Positions 1 to 8,465 are shown, counted from the stretch's first letter. The stretch: DNA of 64,000 nt from an uncultured Clostridia bacterium (GCA_944380765.1 CALWIO010000007.1:1-64000), one strand, 5' to 3'. The notes: generated by a model from the letters alone, not told the origin. Translations and numbers: made by a program.

Positions 1-130
1 TCTTTCTTTGAAACGCTTAGAGTTTACGAAGAGAGAAAAACGGTCAGCGGACATTATCATTTCTTTTGAAGAACTTGCTGCTGTATTGCCTGATGAACGG
101 TATGCACCAAATATAAGTGATGAAGATATC
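1..130 (+). other. Unassigned edge segment, possible mobile-element gene scrap
   Basis: One frame is open from base 2 to a stop at 167-169 and is cut by the window edge. Its peptide is rich in charged residues, with a KREKRSADIIISFEELAAVL-like stretch. This vaguely recalls the middle of sigma-factor-like proteins carried by clostridial conjugative elements, but I cannot confirm that. The phosphate-transporter similarity begins in another frame at about base 131, so there may be a junction between unrelated sequences near 120-135. Confidence 0.25.
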
Positions 131-721
131 GGCAAGGTTAGTAGAAGAGAATATAACCCTTTCTTTTAATGCTATGGAAACCGGAAAATTGGTATCTAAC
201 GAAAAAATCGAGGCCAACGAAGCGGTTATTGATTTTACCAACGGTGCCTTGACACGCTTCCTTATCAAACTTTCCTCTATGGTGGAACAAAGCGATGAGT
301 TGGTTATCGGCTCTTATTTTCATGTGCTCAATGACTTGAAGCGTGTTGGTGACCACGCAGAGAATTTTTATGAAATCGTTGCAGAAATGTCATCGAAAAA
401 CTTGAACTTTTCAGAAAAAGGTCGGAATGATATTAAAGCAATGAGCGACAAGGTAATGCAAATGCTTGTTATCTCCAAAGACGCTTTTGATAACTTGAAT
501 AAAACGGAATTATCCATGCTTGATGAATTTGAGGAAGAAATTGATGCAATGAAAAAGGAACTTACCGCAAGCCATTTTTCTCGTCTTGCCGAAGGCGATT
601 GCGGTATGGAAGTAAGTCCGTATTATTCTTCTACGATTGCCGGTCTTGAACGTGTGGCGACCATTTAATCAATGTCGGATATAGTATTGTGAACCCAATC
701 GGTTCACAGAAAGAGGTGTGA
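131..721 (+). pseudogene. C-terminal PhoU-like part of a Na/Pi cotransporter, frameshifted
   Basis: The reading frame from about 131 gives an all-helical PhoU-like domain (key stretch LKRVGDHAENFYEIV) as found at the C-terminus of NptA-type sodium/phosphate cotransporters; these domains are thought to sense or gate phosphate transport. The membrane half is missing upstream. Near 657-660 one base appears to be lost: the frame ends at 668, whereas adding one base restores a second PhoU-type motif (ERVADHLINVG) and extends the frame to a stop at 719-721. The gene is therefore 5'-truncated and frameshifted. The domain assignment is by motif recognition. A start at ATG 117 would give a free-standing PhoU-like protein, which is less likely. 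Confidence 0.65.
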
Positions 722-727
722 TAATCT

Positions 728-2002
728 ATGATGTATGGTGCAATAGCGATTTTTGCAATCGCATATGTTTTAATGCTTGTTTTTAGCAAATACAGACCGT
801 ATATAGCGCTTGGTTCTGCCCTCATTTTTATTGTTACAGGTATGTTGCCGCTTGGTAATATAGTAGGTGCAATAGATTTTAACGTTTTACTTATGATTGC
901 GGGAACTATGGGCATTGTGGCTCTGTTCATTGAAAGTAAAATGCCTGAATTGCTTTCTGATTTGATAATGGAAAAAGTTCCGAACGTCAAATGGGCTGCA
1001 GTTGCAATGGCACTTTTTGCCGGTATTATTTCCGCATTTGTAGACAATGTAGCAACTGTTCTTATGGTAGCACCCGTTGCTCTTGAAATTTGCAAGAAGT
1101 TAAAAACAAATCCCGTTCCTTTTATAATTGCGATTGCCGTTTCATCTAACTTGCAAGGTGCTGCAACCTTGGTTGGTGATACCACTGCGATTATGCTCGG
1201 CTCAGCGCTTGATATGAGCTTTGTTGATTTCTTCTGGTATAAAGGCCGCCCCGGTATGTTCTTCGCTGTAGAGTTAGGTGCGGTTTTATCAGCTATAATC
1301 TTAGCGTTTCTATTCCGCAAGGAAAAGGCTTCGATTCCTAAAACTGGGGAACGCACAAAGGTTACAGATTATGTTCCTTCCGCTTTATTGCTTGGCACAA
1401 TTTTTCTCTTGATTTGCGCTTCCTTTATACCCAATAAACCTGATATGACAAATGGACTTATCTGTTGTGCGTTATTATTTGTTGGTCTTATTTATAAACT
1501 TGCAAAGAAAAAGAATGTTTCGGCTATAATTTCTCCGCTTAAAGAGATAGATTTTGAAACTATAGGTCTTTTGCTTGGTTTATTCCTGATGATTGGTGGT
1601 ATTACTGAGCAAGGTGTCATTGATGCTGCAGCAAATCTTCTTGCTAAAGCGGGTGGCGGCAATATATTTGTGCTGTACACTGTTATTGTGTGGGCATCCG
1701 TACTTATTTCTGCATTCATTGATAACATACCCTACGTTGCAACTATGATTCCTGTTATCGCAGGTCTTGCAGCTGCGCTAAATGTAGATCCTACAGTTTT
1801 GTATTTTGGATTATTGTCCGGTGCAACACTTGGCGGAAACTGTACACCTATTGGTGCATCTGCCAACATCACCGGTATTGGAATTCTCCGAAAGGAAGGA
1901 TATACCGTTAAAAACTCTGATTTCTTTAAAATCGGTATTCCGTTTACATTGGCGGCAATCATTCCGGCATATATTTACTTGTGGTTAATGTACGGAGTGT
2001 AA
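728..2002 (+). CDS. SLC13/ArsB-like anion permease
   Basis: A 424-residue, very hydrophobic protein with about eleven membrane helices. Two related halves each carry a helix hairpin with an F(V/I)DN motif: SAFVDNVATVLMVAP near residue 100 and SAFIDNIPYVATMIP near 330. This inverted repeat marks the ion-transporter superfamily containing ArsB, NhaD, CitM and SLC13. The substrate (arsenite, dicarboxylate, sulfate or sodium/proton exchange) cannot be read from sequence. The ribosome site is AAGAGGTG just upstream of two consecutive ATGs. The gene is intact although both neighbours are broken, and its AT-rich codon use matches them rather than the rest of the window. It probably arrived with them. 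Confidence 0.75.
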   Translation: MMYGAIAIFAIAYVLMLVFSKYRPYIALGSALIFIVTGMLPLGNIVGAIDFNVLLMIAGTMGIVALFIESKMPELLSDLIMEKVPNVKWAAVAMALFAGIISAFVDNVATVLMVAPVALEICKKLKTNPVPFIIAIAVSSNLQGAATLVGDTTAIMLGSALDMSFVDFFWYKGRPGMFFAVELGAVLSAIILAFLFRKEKASIPKTGERTKVTDYVPSALLLGTIFLLICASFIPNKPDMTNGLICCALLFVGLIYKLAKKKNVSAIISPLKEIDFETIGLLLGLFLMIGGITEQGVIDAAANLLAKAGGGNIFVLYTVIVWASVLISAFIDNIPYVATMIPVIAGLAAALNVDPTVLYFGLLSGATLGGNCTPIGASANITGIGILRKEGYTVKNSDFFKIGIPFTLAAIIPAYIYLWLMYGV

Positions 2003-2041
2003 ACACTAAATAATTGAGGGCTTTTTAGGAGGTTTATAGTT

Positions 2042-3174
2042 ATAAATGGAAATACTATACAAATTTTAATTGCCGTGGTCATATATATGGCGATTGTAAT
2101 TGGGATTGGACTTGTTTATGCAAAGCGTGCTAATAAAAACTCTGAGGCATATTTTCTTGGCGGTCGCTCGTTAGGTCCTTGGGTAACGGCAATGAGTGCT
2201 GAAGCTTCAGATATGAGCGGTTAGCTTTTAATGGGACTTCCCGGTGTTGCTTATTGGTGCGGACTTGCAGATGCCGCTTGGACTGCAATAGGACTTGCAG
2301 TAGGTACATATATTAACTGGCTTATTGTTTCAAAACGTTTAAGACGATATAGTGTAATAGCCAATAATTCCATTACCTTGCCGGAGTTTTTCTCTAACCG
2401 ATTCAGAGAAAATAAAAAAGTAATAATGTTTATATCAAATGCATTTATTTTGATTTTTTTCACTGTTTATGCGGCAAGCCGCTTTGTTACCTGTGGCAAA
2501 TTGTTTTCTACATTATTTGGTGCGCCTTATGTGGCTATGATGATTGTGGGTGCAATATTTGTATTGCTTTACACCTTGTTGGGCGGTTTCCTTGCAGAAA
2601 GTATTTCCGACTTTATGCAGGCTATCGTGATGGTGGTTGCTTTGACTGTCATTGTGATAATAGGAACGGTTCAAGCAGGTGGTATTACTTCTGTTTTGGA
2701 TAATGCCGGAAATATTCCCGGATTTTTAGAATTCTTTGGAATGGCAACCCCTGCTTTAGATGCTAACAGTCAGCAGATTGTAGAATCGGGTAAACCCATA
2801 TTCAATGAGGCTTCCAATTATAGCGTTTTATCTATTTGCTCTATGCTTGCTTGGGGTCTTGGTTACTTTGGTATGCCGCAGGTACTGCTTAGATTTATGG
2901 CAATCCGTAAAGAAGATGAATTGAAAAGATCCCGCAGAATCGCAACTGTTTGGGTTTTAATTTCTCTGTCCGTTGCGGTATTTATCGGTATTGTTGGTCG
3001 TCAATTATTCCCTATAGCCCATCTTACCAAGAGTGCCGCTGAAAACATTTTCATCACTTTAGCAACCAACTCTTTACCAGCTATTTTAGCGGGATTTGTT
3101 ATGACGGGTATTTTAGCAGCAACAATCAGTTCTTCCGACTCTTATCTGCTTATTGCGGCATCGGCGTTAATAAA
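2042..3174 (+). pseudogene. Sodium:solute symporter (PutP-like), broken
   Basis: The reading frame matches the sodium:solute symporter family (proline or pantothenate type), which moves small solutes inward with sodium. The hallmark SAEASDMSG motif near residue 55 is followed by an in-frame TAG at 2222-2224 where the family has tryptophan (SGWLLMGLPG), a one-base TGG to TAG change. The expected start position, set by AGGAGG at 2027-2032, reads ATA at 2042. The similarity stops after the SSSDSYLLIAASAL motif around 3170, where unrelated GC-rich DNA begins, so the last helices are gone. An open frame of 384 codons remains from ATG 2231 but lacks the first helix and the C-terminal part. Three separate lesions make function unlikely. 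Confidence 0.8.
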
Positions 3175-3300
3175 ATGTGCCGGCGGCACATTTTTAGCCG
3201 GAAGCGCGAGGGCGGTACCGCACGCAAAGCGTGGGGTGTCCCGAGCAGGCAGTATGCGCGGCACAGCCGCAGCAGACGGTCAGATCCCGACACTCCGACC
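3175..3300 (+). other. Short GC-rich insert of unknown origin
   Basis: About 125 bases of strikingly GC-rich sequence follow the break in the symporter gene, within otherwise AT-rich DNA. It contains short inverted repeats but no convincing gene. The symporter frame runs through it as low-complexity sequence. It ends in ACTCCGACCA, which resembles the 3' end of a tRNA, but I could not fold a tRNA body upstream of it. It looks like the end of a mobile element or an attachment-site remnant. Confidence 0.4.
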
Positions 3301-3305
3301 AAAAA
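3292..3305 (+). repeat. Direct repeat copy 1 (possible att site)
   Basis: ACTCCGACCAAAAA occurs here and again at 5742-5755. It looks like a tRNA acceptor 3' end with CCA followed by A residues, as expected where a site-specific integrase has copied the end of a tRNA gene. The two copies bracket the zinc-ribbon/nuclease gene and its small partner. Confidence 0.5.
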
Positions 3306-3339
3306 TCCAAATTCGACTATTTGTCGGGTTTGGATTTTT
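3301..3339 (+). terminator. Rho-independent terminator
   Basis: The arms AAAAATCCAAATTCGAC and GTCGGGTTTGGATTTTT form a long hairpin with one G-T style mismatch, followed by CTTTTTT. It directly follows the first 14-bp direct repeat. Confidence 0.7.
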
Positions 3340-3525
3340 CTTTTTTATAAACGTTTTTTCACATTCTCCTATGGATTTTTACTGATTCAAAAATAGTTAA
3401 ACAAATAACATCACTCCTTTCATTTGCTATTTTCTAGTTTTATGGTATAATATTCTAAAATATATTAAAAGCGAGGTGCCAAGGTTATAGCAGAAAAGAA
3501 ATATATAATTGACAATGCCGAACTG

Positions 3526-5352
3526 ATGGCAGAATGGAATTGGGAAAAGAATAATGAATTAGGATTTGATCCAGAAAATTTAACACTTGGAAACAATAAA
3601 AAAGCTTGGTGGAAGTGTAGCAAGGGACACGAATGGCAAGCATCGGTAGTTAATAGAAATAAAGGGAGCGGTTGCCCATATTGCTCGGGTCGATACGCCA
3701 TTAAAGGTGAAAATGATTTAAAAACTGTTAATCCCACTTTGGCAAACGAATGGAACTACGAAAAAAATGGTAGTCTAAAACCTGAACATTTTACAGTAAA
3801 TAGTCATAAAAAAGTATGGTGGAAATGCCAAAAAGGACACGAGTGGCAAGTAACAATTTCTCACCGTACTAATGGTTCTGGTTGCCCTTATTGTGCAGGC
3901 CAAAAAGTTATAAAAGGCCATAATGATCTTCAAACAAGCAATCCAACTTTAGCACAAGAGTGGAATTATGAAAAAAATAAAGATTTAACACCTGAGGATG
4001 TAATGCCCAATAGCAATAAAAAAGTTTGGTGGAAATGTCAAAAAGGACACGAGTGGCAGACGTCGATAGCTAATAGAAATTATGGCTATGGATGCCCCAT
4101 TTGTAATTCCGAACGACATACTTCTTTCCCTGAATATGCAATTTTATACTATCTTAAAGAATATGGTTTAGAGGTAATACATTCATATAAAGAAAAAGGC
4201 TACGAATTGGACATTTATATCCCATCAAAAAGAATTGCTATTGAATATGACGGAAGTTTTTGGCACCAAAACAAAATAAAAAAAGATTTAGAAAAAAATC
4301 AAAAGTGCGAAAAAGATGGTATTAAATTATATAGGATAAGAGAAGGATTGCCACCATTAAATGACAGCTCTATAGATTACGTTGTTCAAGAAAATCAAAA
4401 AGATTTACCCATAATACTTGAAGAAATTTTAAGCGAAATAATTGGAACTAGTGTTGATGTTGACTTGGAAAGAGATAGTATTGCCATAGAAAATTTGCGA
4501 GAATATACAGAAAAAGAAACTTCTCTTTTATTTTCCAATCCTGAAATGGCAAACGAATGGAATCATGAAAAGAACGGTAAACTAAAGCCGGAACATTTTT
4601 CATCGAATAGTAATAAGCAAGTATGGTGGATGTGTAGTAACGGACACGAATGGAAAGCAAGAATAAGCAGTAGAAATGCTGGGAACGGATGTCCGTATTG
4701 CTCTGGCAAAAAAGTCTTGAATGGTTTTAATGATTTGCGAACAATCAATCCATCCTTAGCCCGAGAATGGAATCGCGAAAAGAATGGCAACCTAAAACCC
4801 GAACAATTTTCAGTTAACAGCGACAAAAAAGTATGGTGGAAATGCAGTAAAGGGCACGAGTGGGAAGCCACGATAAGTAATAGAAACAAAGGTACAGGGT
4901 GTCCATATTGTGCTGGCAAAAAAGTCTTAAAAGGATTTAACGATTTGCAAACAGTTAATCCCGATTTAGCAAAAGAATGGAATTATAATAAGAATATGGG
5001 ATTAACCCCCATGGATGTAATGCCTAAAAGCGGAAAAAAGGTATGGTGGATGTGTAGTGACGGACACGAGTGGCAGGCCACAATAGCGCACAGAACTAAT
5101 GGTAGCGGTTGTCCCTATTGCTCTGGCCGATACGTTATTATGGGAGTAAACGATTTAGAAACAGTTAACCCAACTTTAGCTAATGATTGGAATTATAAAA
5201 GAAACGGTGATTTAAAGCCAGTACAATTCTTAGCAAACAGCCATGAAAAAGTCTGGTGGAAGTGTAGTCAAGGACATGAGTGGCAAGCTTCAATATGTAA
5301 TAGAAATAAAGGACGTGGCTGTCCTATTTGTAGAAAAAACGGGAGATATTAA
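3526..5352 (+). CDS. Seven-repeat zinc-ribbon protein with internal nuclease-like domain
   Basis: A 608-residue protein built from seven copies of a zinc-ribbon unit of the DUF4379/treble-clef kind, each with CxxGHEW, a helix, then GCPYC or GCPIC. The first Cys of each copy lies near residues 31, 101, 171, 370, 440, 510 and 580: an exact 70-residue period, broken once by about 129 residues. That insert carries FPEYAILYYL, then YELDIYIPSKRIAIEYDG and a following WH, the pattern of Vsr/MutH-like PD-(D/E)XK endonucleases. I infer nucleic-acid binding by the ribbons and cleavage by the central domain, perhaps in defence or element maintenance. The frame stays open upstream; homologue-like sequence starts at an ATA (3487) behind GCGAGG, so the true start may be a mutated ATG there. 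A 1-base gap separates it from the next gene. Confidence 0.75.
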   Translation: MAEWNWEKNNELGFDPENLTLGNNKKAWWKCSKGHEWQASVVNRNKGSGCPYCSGRYAIKGENDLKTVNPTLANEWNYEKNGSLKPEHFTVNSHKKVWWKCQKGHEWQVTISHRTNGSGCPYCAGQKVIKGHNDLQTSNPTLAQEWNYEKNKDLTPEDVMPNSNKKVWWKCQKGHEWQTSIANRNYGYGCPICNSERHTSFPEYAILYYLKEYGLEVIHSYKEKGYELDIYIPSKRIAIEYDGSFWHQNKIKKDLEKNQKCEKDGIKLYRIREGLPPLNDSSIDYVVQENQKDLPIILEEILSEIIGTSVDVDLERDSIAIENLREYTEKETSLLFSNPEMANEWNHEKNGKLKPEHFSSNSNKQVWWMCSNGHEWKARISSRNAGNGCPYCSGKKVLNGFNDLRTINPSLAREWNREKNGNLKPEQFSVNSDKKVWWKCSKGHEWEATISNRNKGTGCPYCAGKKVLKGFNDLQTVNPDLAKEWNYNKNMGLTPMDVMPKSGKKVWWMCSDGHEWQATIAHRTNGSGCPYCSGRYVIMGVNDLETVNPTLANDWNYKRNGDLKPVQFLANSHEKVWWKCSQGHEWQASICNRNKGRGCPICRKNGRY

Positions 5353-5353
5353 A

Positions 5354-5608
5354 ATGTGGTGGACAATAAGTGGTATTATATTGGTGGTAATTGGTATAAT
5401 TCTTGCTTTTGGCGGCACTTATTTAAGTTTATGTAATGTCATCAACATTGATTTAAAGAAGGCTGGAACATGGAAAGAATTATATGAAAGAGGAGAACAA
5501 GCCAAAAAGGAAAAAAGCAGGGCCACGTGTGCATTACGATATATCTTGATTGGAAGTGCAATACAAATAATAGGAAGTGTATTCCAAATAGTTGGATTGT
5601 TCAAATAG
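5354..5608 (+). CDS. Small two-helix membrane protein
   Basis: 84 residues starting WWTISGIILVVIGIILAFGG, with a second hydrophobic stretch near the C-terminus (IGSAIQIIGSVFQIVGLF) and a charged, Lys/Glu-rich segment between them. No family is recognised. It starts one base after the stop of the zinc-ribbon/nuclease gene, so the two are almost certainly co-transcribed. There is no separate strong ribosome site, so translation may be coupled. A small membrane protein beside a nuclease recalls two-gene defence or toxin-type modules, but that is only inference from context. Confidence 0.6.
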   Translation: MWWTISGIILVVIGIILAFGGTYLSLCNVINIDLKKAGTWKELYERGEQAKKEKSRATCALRYILIGSAIQIIGSVFQIVGLFK

Positions 5609-5741
5609 AATTTTCTCTCTGTGGGGTTGGTTATGAACACCCCACAAATACTAAACTGAATAGCAATCAAGAGATATGTACTGTTTTTGACTGCGAAAAA
5701 CCTAGTATTTATGCGGGTTTTCGCTTGATTACTATAACGCT

Positions 5742-5755
5742 ACTCCGACCAAAAA
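5742..5755 (+). repeat. Direct repeat copy 2 (possible att site)
   Basis: Second copy of ACTCCGACCAAAAA (first at 3292-3305). It is preceded by AT-rich sequence (ATGCGGGTTTTCGCTTGATT and ACTATAACGCT) of the sort found next to integrase attachment sites. The GC-richer core genome begins shortly after. Confidence 0.5.
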
Positions 5756-5758
5756 CAG

Positions 5759-5784
5759 AAAGAGCCGTAAATCGGCTCTTTTTG
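5759..5784 (+). terminator. Rho-independent terminator
   Basis: AGAGCCG and CGGCTCT arms around a TAAAT loop with a run of T residues after. It lies just beyond the second direct repeat and would end the two-gene cargo transcript. Confidence 0.75.
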
Positions 5785-5820
5785 TTTTTTCGGAACTTTG
5801 AGGATTTGAATCATGATTAT

Positions 5821-5856
5821 AAGCCGGAGCAAGTTTTTTGCTCCGGCTTGATTTTT
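5821..5856. terminator. Terminator hairpin
   Basis: AAGCCGGAGCAA and TTGCTCCGGCTT form a strong hairpin with T-rich flanks on the plus side. It sits between the plus-strand cargo and the convergent minus-strand nuclease gene. Confidence 0.65.
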
Positions 5857-5891
5857 GTTTATTTAACCTGTCAGAAAAATATTAAAACAAG

Positions 5892-7493
5892 TTATCTGTC
5901 CCATTTGTCCGAGAGAGCGTTAATCTGGTCGGTGAATTTTGCCAAATCCTTGTTTGCGCCGCCGCGGTTGTGCTCAATAACCAGAAGCAGGCGTTTTCCG
6001 GCTTGCAGCAGCCGCTGGAATACGGCGTTCGCGCGCTGAACATTGGGCTTGCTGCGCTTGATTTTTTCGTGATTGCCGCTGTCATAGCACTCTCCGCTTA
6101 CAATGTCATAGCAGGCGCCGTTATAGGGAGCCAGCGCCTCGCAGCCGATTGCGTTTCTCACTTCCCCGGCAAAAATATCGCATACGCTGTCCTCACCGTG
6201 ATTTACATAAACTCTTTCGGGCGCGGGGATAATATTGCCAAGCCAGCCGAGCAGCATATTTTTGTCGGCGTGACCGCTGATACCCTCCATCTGCTCAATA
6301 TGCGCCCTTACGGAGATTTCCTCGCCGAAGAGCTTTACTGCGGCCGCCCCGTCTATCAGCTTGCTGCCGAGAGTTCCCTCGGCCTGATAGCCTACGAATA
6401 AAACCGTACACTCCTCGCGCCACAGATTGTGCTTTAAGTGGTGCCTTATTCTTCCGGCTTCGCACATTCCCGAAGCCGAGAGTATAACCTTAGGCGTTGC
6501 GTCATTGTTTATCAGTTTTGAGTCGTCGCTTGTTACGGCAAGGTTAAGCCCTTTAAAGCTTATTGGGTCAATGCCTTTTTCCAGAAGTTTCAGCGTTTCG
6601 GCGTCATAGTAGTCGGTAAGACCTCCGGCGTAAATTTCTGTCGCCTCCACCGCCAGGGGACTGTCAACCCATACGGGGAAATTGTCATGCCCTTTAACAA
6701 GACCGTCCTCCTTGATTTTGCGTATAAGGTACAGCATCTCCTGCGTTCTGCCTACGGCAAAGCACGGCACAACAACATTTCCGCCCCTGTCAAGGGTACG
6801 CTGAATAATTTCCGTAAGCTGACTTATATAGTCCGGCCGCTCGCCGTGAAGCCTGTCGCCGTAGGTGGATTCAATCACCACAATGTCGGCTCTTTCGGGC
6901 TTTTGAGGGTCGCGTATAAGCGGACGCGAAACATTTCCCACATCGCCCGAAAACAGTAGCGTCTTCTGCGTGCCGTTTTCGCTTATTCTGATTTCAACCG
7001 AGGCTGAACCGAGCAAATGCCCGGCGTCAATGAATTTTACGGTTATGCCGTCGCATATATCGTATTCGCGGTTATATGAATAGGGTACAAACTGCTTCAT
7101 TGCCGCCGCCACATCATCTTTTGTGTAGAGCGGCTCATAGGGAGGCTCGCCCTTTCTTTGCGCTTTTCTGTTGCGCCATTCCGCCTCAAATTCCTGAATA
7201 TGGGCGGAATCCATAAGCATTATGGAGCAGAGCTTGTTTGTGGCGAGCGTGGTGTAAATCTGCCCCTCAAATCCGTTTGCCGTAAGATACGGAATTTTGC
7301 CCGAATGGTCAATGTGCGCGTGAGTCAGAAGCACAAAATCAATCGTGTTCGCGGCAACAGGCAGGTCGCAGTTTTCATATATATCCGGTCCCTGTTCCAT
7401 TCCGCAGTCAACCAAAAATCTTTTGCCGCAGGCGGTAATAAGCGTGCAGGAACCCGTAACCTCGTGAGCCGCGCCCAGAAACTGTATTTTCAT
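5892..7493 (-). CDS. Beta-CASP metallo-beta-lactamase-fold RNA nuclease
   Basis: A 533-residue protein of the Ysh1/CPSF-73-like family of zinc-dependent RNA nucleases. The N-terminal half carries the zinc signature THAHIDHSG near residues 56-64 and the later AGHLLGSAS and SGDVGN motifs. The middle is the beta-CASP domain (GRTQEMLY, ILSASGMCEAGRIRHHL). SGHAD and VNHGE motifs follow. About 75 extra C-terminal residues are basic. It probably processes or degrades RNA in the cytoplasm; the family also includes enzymes acting on DNA ends. A GGTGA ribosome site precedes ATG 7493. It stands alone, convergent with the island to the left and divergent from the nitroreductase. Confidence 0.85.
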   Translation of the reverse strand: MKIQFLGAAHEVTGSCTLITACGKRFLVDCGMEQGPDIYENCDLPVAANTIDFVLLTHAHIDHSGKIPYLTANGFEGQIYTTLATNKLCSIMLMDSAHIQEFEAEWRNRKAQRKGEPPYEPLYTKDDVAAAMKQFVPYSYNREYDICDGITVKFIDAGHLLGSASVEIRISENGTQKTLLFSGDVGNVSRPLIRDPQKPERADIVVIESTYGDRLHGERPDYISQLTEIIQRTLDRGGNVVVPCFAVGRTQEMLYLIRKIKEDGLVKGHDNFPVWVDSPLAVEATEIYAGGLTDYYDAETLKLLEKGIDPISFKGLNLAVTSDDSKLINNDATPKVILSASGMCEAGRIRHHLKHNLWREECTVLFVGYQAEGTLGSKLIDGAAAVKLFGEEISVRAHIEQMEGISGHADKNMLLGWLGNIIPAPERVYVNHGEDSVCDIFAGEVRNAIGCEALAPYNGACYDIVSGECYDSGNHEKIKRSKPNVQRANAVFQRLLQAGKRLLLVIEHNRGGANKDLAKFTDQINALSDKWDR

Positions 7494-7637
7494 AATATCA
7501 CCCTGACTTTATTAAGGATTATCATATACTATAATTATATAAAAAAGATTAAGTGATTTAAACTGTCAAAATTAACATAATTAACCGCGTTTTATTGTAA
7601 TAAAGTCCATCGCGGGGTAATAAATAATCAAACGGCG

Positions 7638-7666
7638 TTGACTAAGCGCCCGGGTTATTATAAAAT
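7638..7666 (+). promoter_or_regulatory. Sigma-A promoter of the nitroreductase gene
   Basis: TTGACT at 7638-7643, a 17-base spacer and TATAAA at 7661-7666, 21 bases before the start codon. The spacer contains CCCGGGTTATTA, closely similar to the spacer of the promoter at 45817-45845. Confidence 0.7.
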
Positions 7667-7687
7667 AAAAAGCGGAAGGTGAGTTTA

Positions 7688-8356
7688 ATGGATTTGATTA
7701 AAGCCATGAACGAGCGCCATTCGGTGCGTTCATATACAGAAAAGAAAATCGAGGGCGAAACCCTTGAAGATTTGCAGGCGGAAATCGACAGGTGCAACGC
7801 CGAGAGCGGACTCTCTGTTCAGCTTGTGACAGACGAGCCGGAGGCGTTCGACTCGTTTTTGGCGCATTACGGAAAATTCAGCGGAGTGAGGAATTATATA
7901 GCCATTGTCGGCAAAAAGTCTGAAGAGCTTTATGAAAAGGGCGGCTACTACGGCGAAAAAATTGTGCTTAAAGCGCAGGCTCTGGGGCTTAATACCTGCT
8001 GGGTGGCGCTGACTTTCAGCAAAAAGAAAGCGGCATATAAGCATAAAAAAGGCGAAAAGCTGGTCTGCGTAATAGCCGTCGGATACGGGCAGACGCAGGG
8101 CGTGCCGCACAAGAACAAATCGGTCGATAAGCTCTTTAAAATCGACGGCAGTATGCCCTCGTGGTTCAGAAACGGCGTTTATGCCGCCATGACTGCGCCT
8201 ACGGCAGTAAATCAGCAAAAATTCTGTTTTACCCTTTTGCCCGACGGCAATGTAAAGGCCGAGTCAACCGGCGGCTTTTATTCAAAAGTGGATTTGGGAA
8301 TAGTAAAGTACCATTTTGAGCTGGGTGCAGGCGGACACAGTTTTAAATTTGTGTAA
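7688..8356 (+). CDS. Nitroreductase-family protein
   Basis: 222 residues. The start MDLIKAMNERHSVRSYT carries the RxSxRxY-type FMN-phosphate motif near residues 10-15, and GYYGEKIVLKAQALGLNTCW near 100 is the second conserved helix of the family. C-terminal FSKVDLGI-like and GHSF segments fit the clostridial branch, which often reduces nitro, quinone or unknown substrates with NAD(P)H. The substrate cannot be predicted. The ATG at 7688 is chosen because GGAAGGTGAG sits a few bases upstream; an in-frame GTG at 7679 lies inside that site. It is a single-gene unit with its own promoter and terminator. Confidence 0.8.
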   Translation: MDLIKAMNERHSVRSYTEKKIEGETLEDLQAEIDRCNAESGLSVQLVTDEPEAFDSFLAHYGKFSGVRNYIAIVGKKSEELYEKGGYYGEKIVLKAQALGLNTCWVALTFSKKKAAYKHKKGEKLVCVIAVGYGQTQGVPHKNKSVDKLFKIDGSMPSWFRNGVYAAMTAPTAVNQQKFCFTLLPDGNVKAESTGGFYSKVDLGIVKYHFELGAGGHSFKFV

Positions 8357-8393
8357 TTTTGCGGACGATACAAAGGCTAAATTTGATGTTAAT

Positions 8394-8425
8394 AAACGCC
8401 CTTTGTTTTTACGGAGGGCGTTTTT
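8394..8425 (+). terminator. Terminator of the nitroreductase gene
   Basis: AAACGCCCT and AGGGCGTTT arms followed by a T run, 38 bases after the stop codon. Confidence 0.75.
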
Positions 8426-8465
8426 CATTTCCATATAGAAAATAAAATGCCGCGAAAACGGCGCA

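Noticed and set aside
3175-3300. A tRNA, tmRNA or SRP RNA gene ending in ACTCCGACCA
   Set aside because: Only the last ten bases resemble a tRNA end. No matching 5' acceptor arm, T arm or SRP core could be folded, so only an attachment-site remnant is proposed.
5527-6039. A 170-codon plus-strand frame running across the right direct repeat
   Set aside because: It crosses two terminator hairpins and the end of the minus-strand nuclease gene and has no protein-like character.
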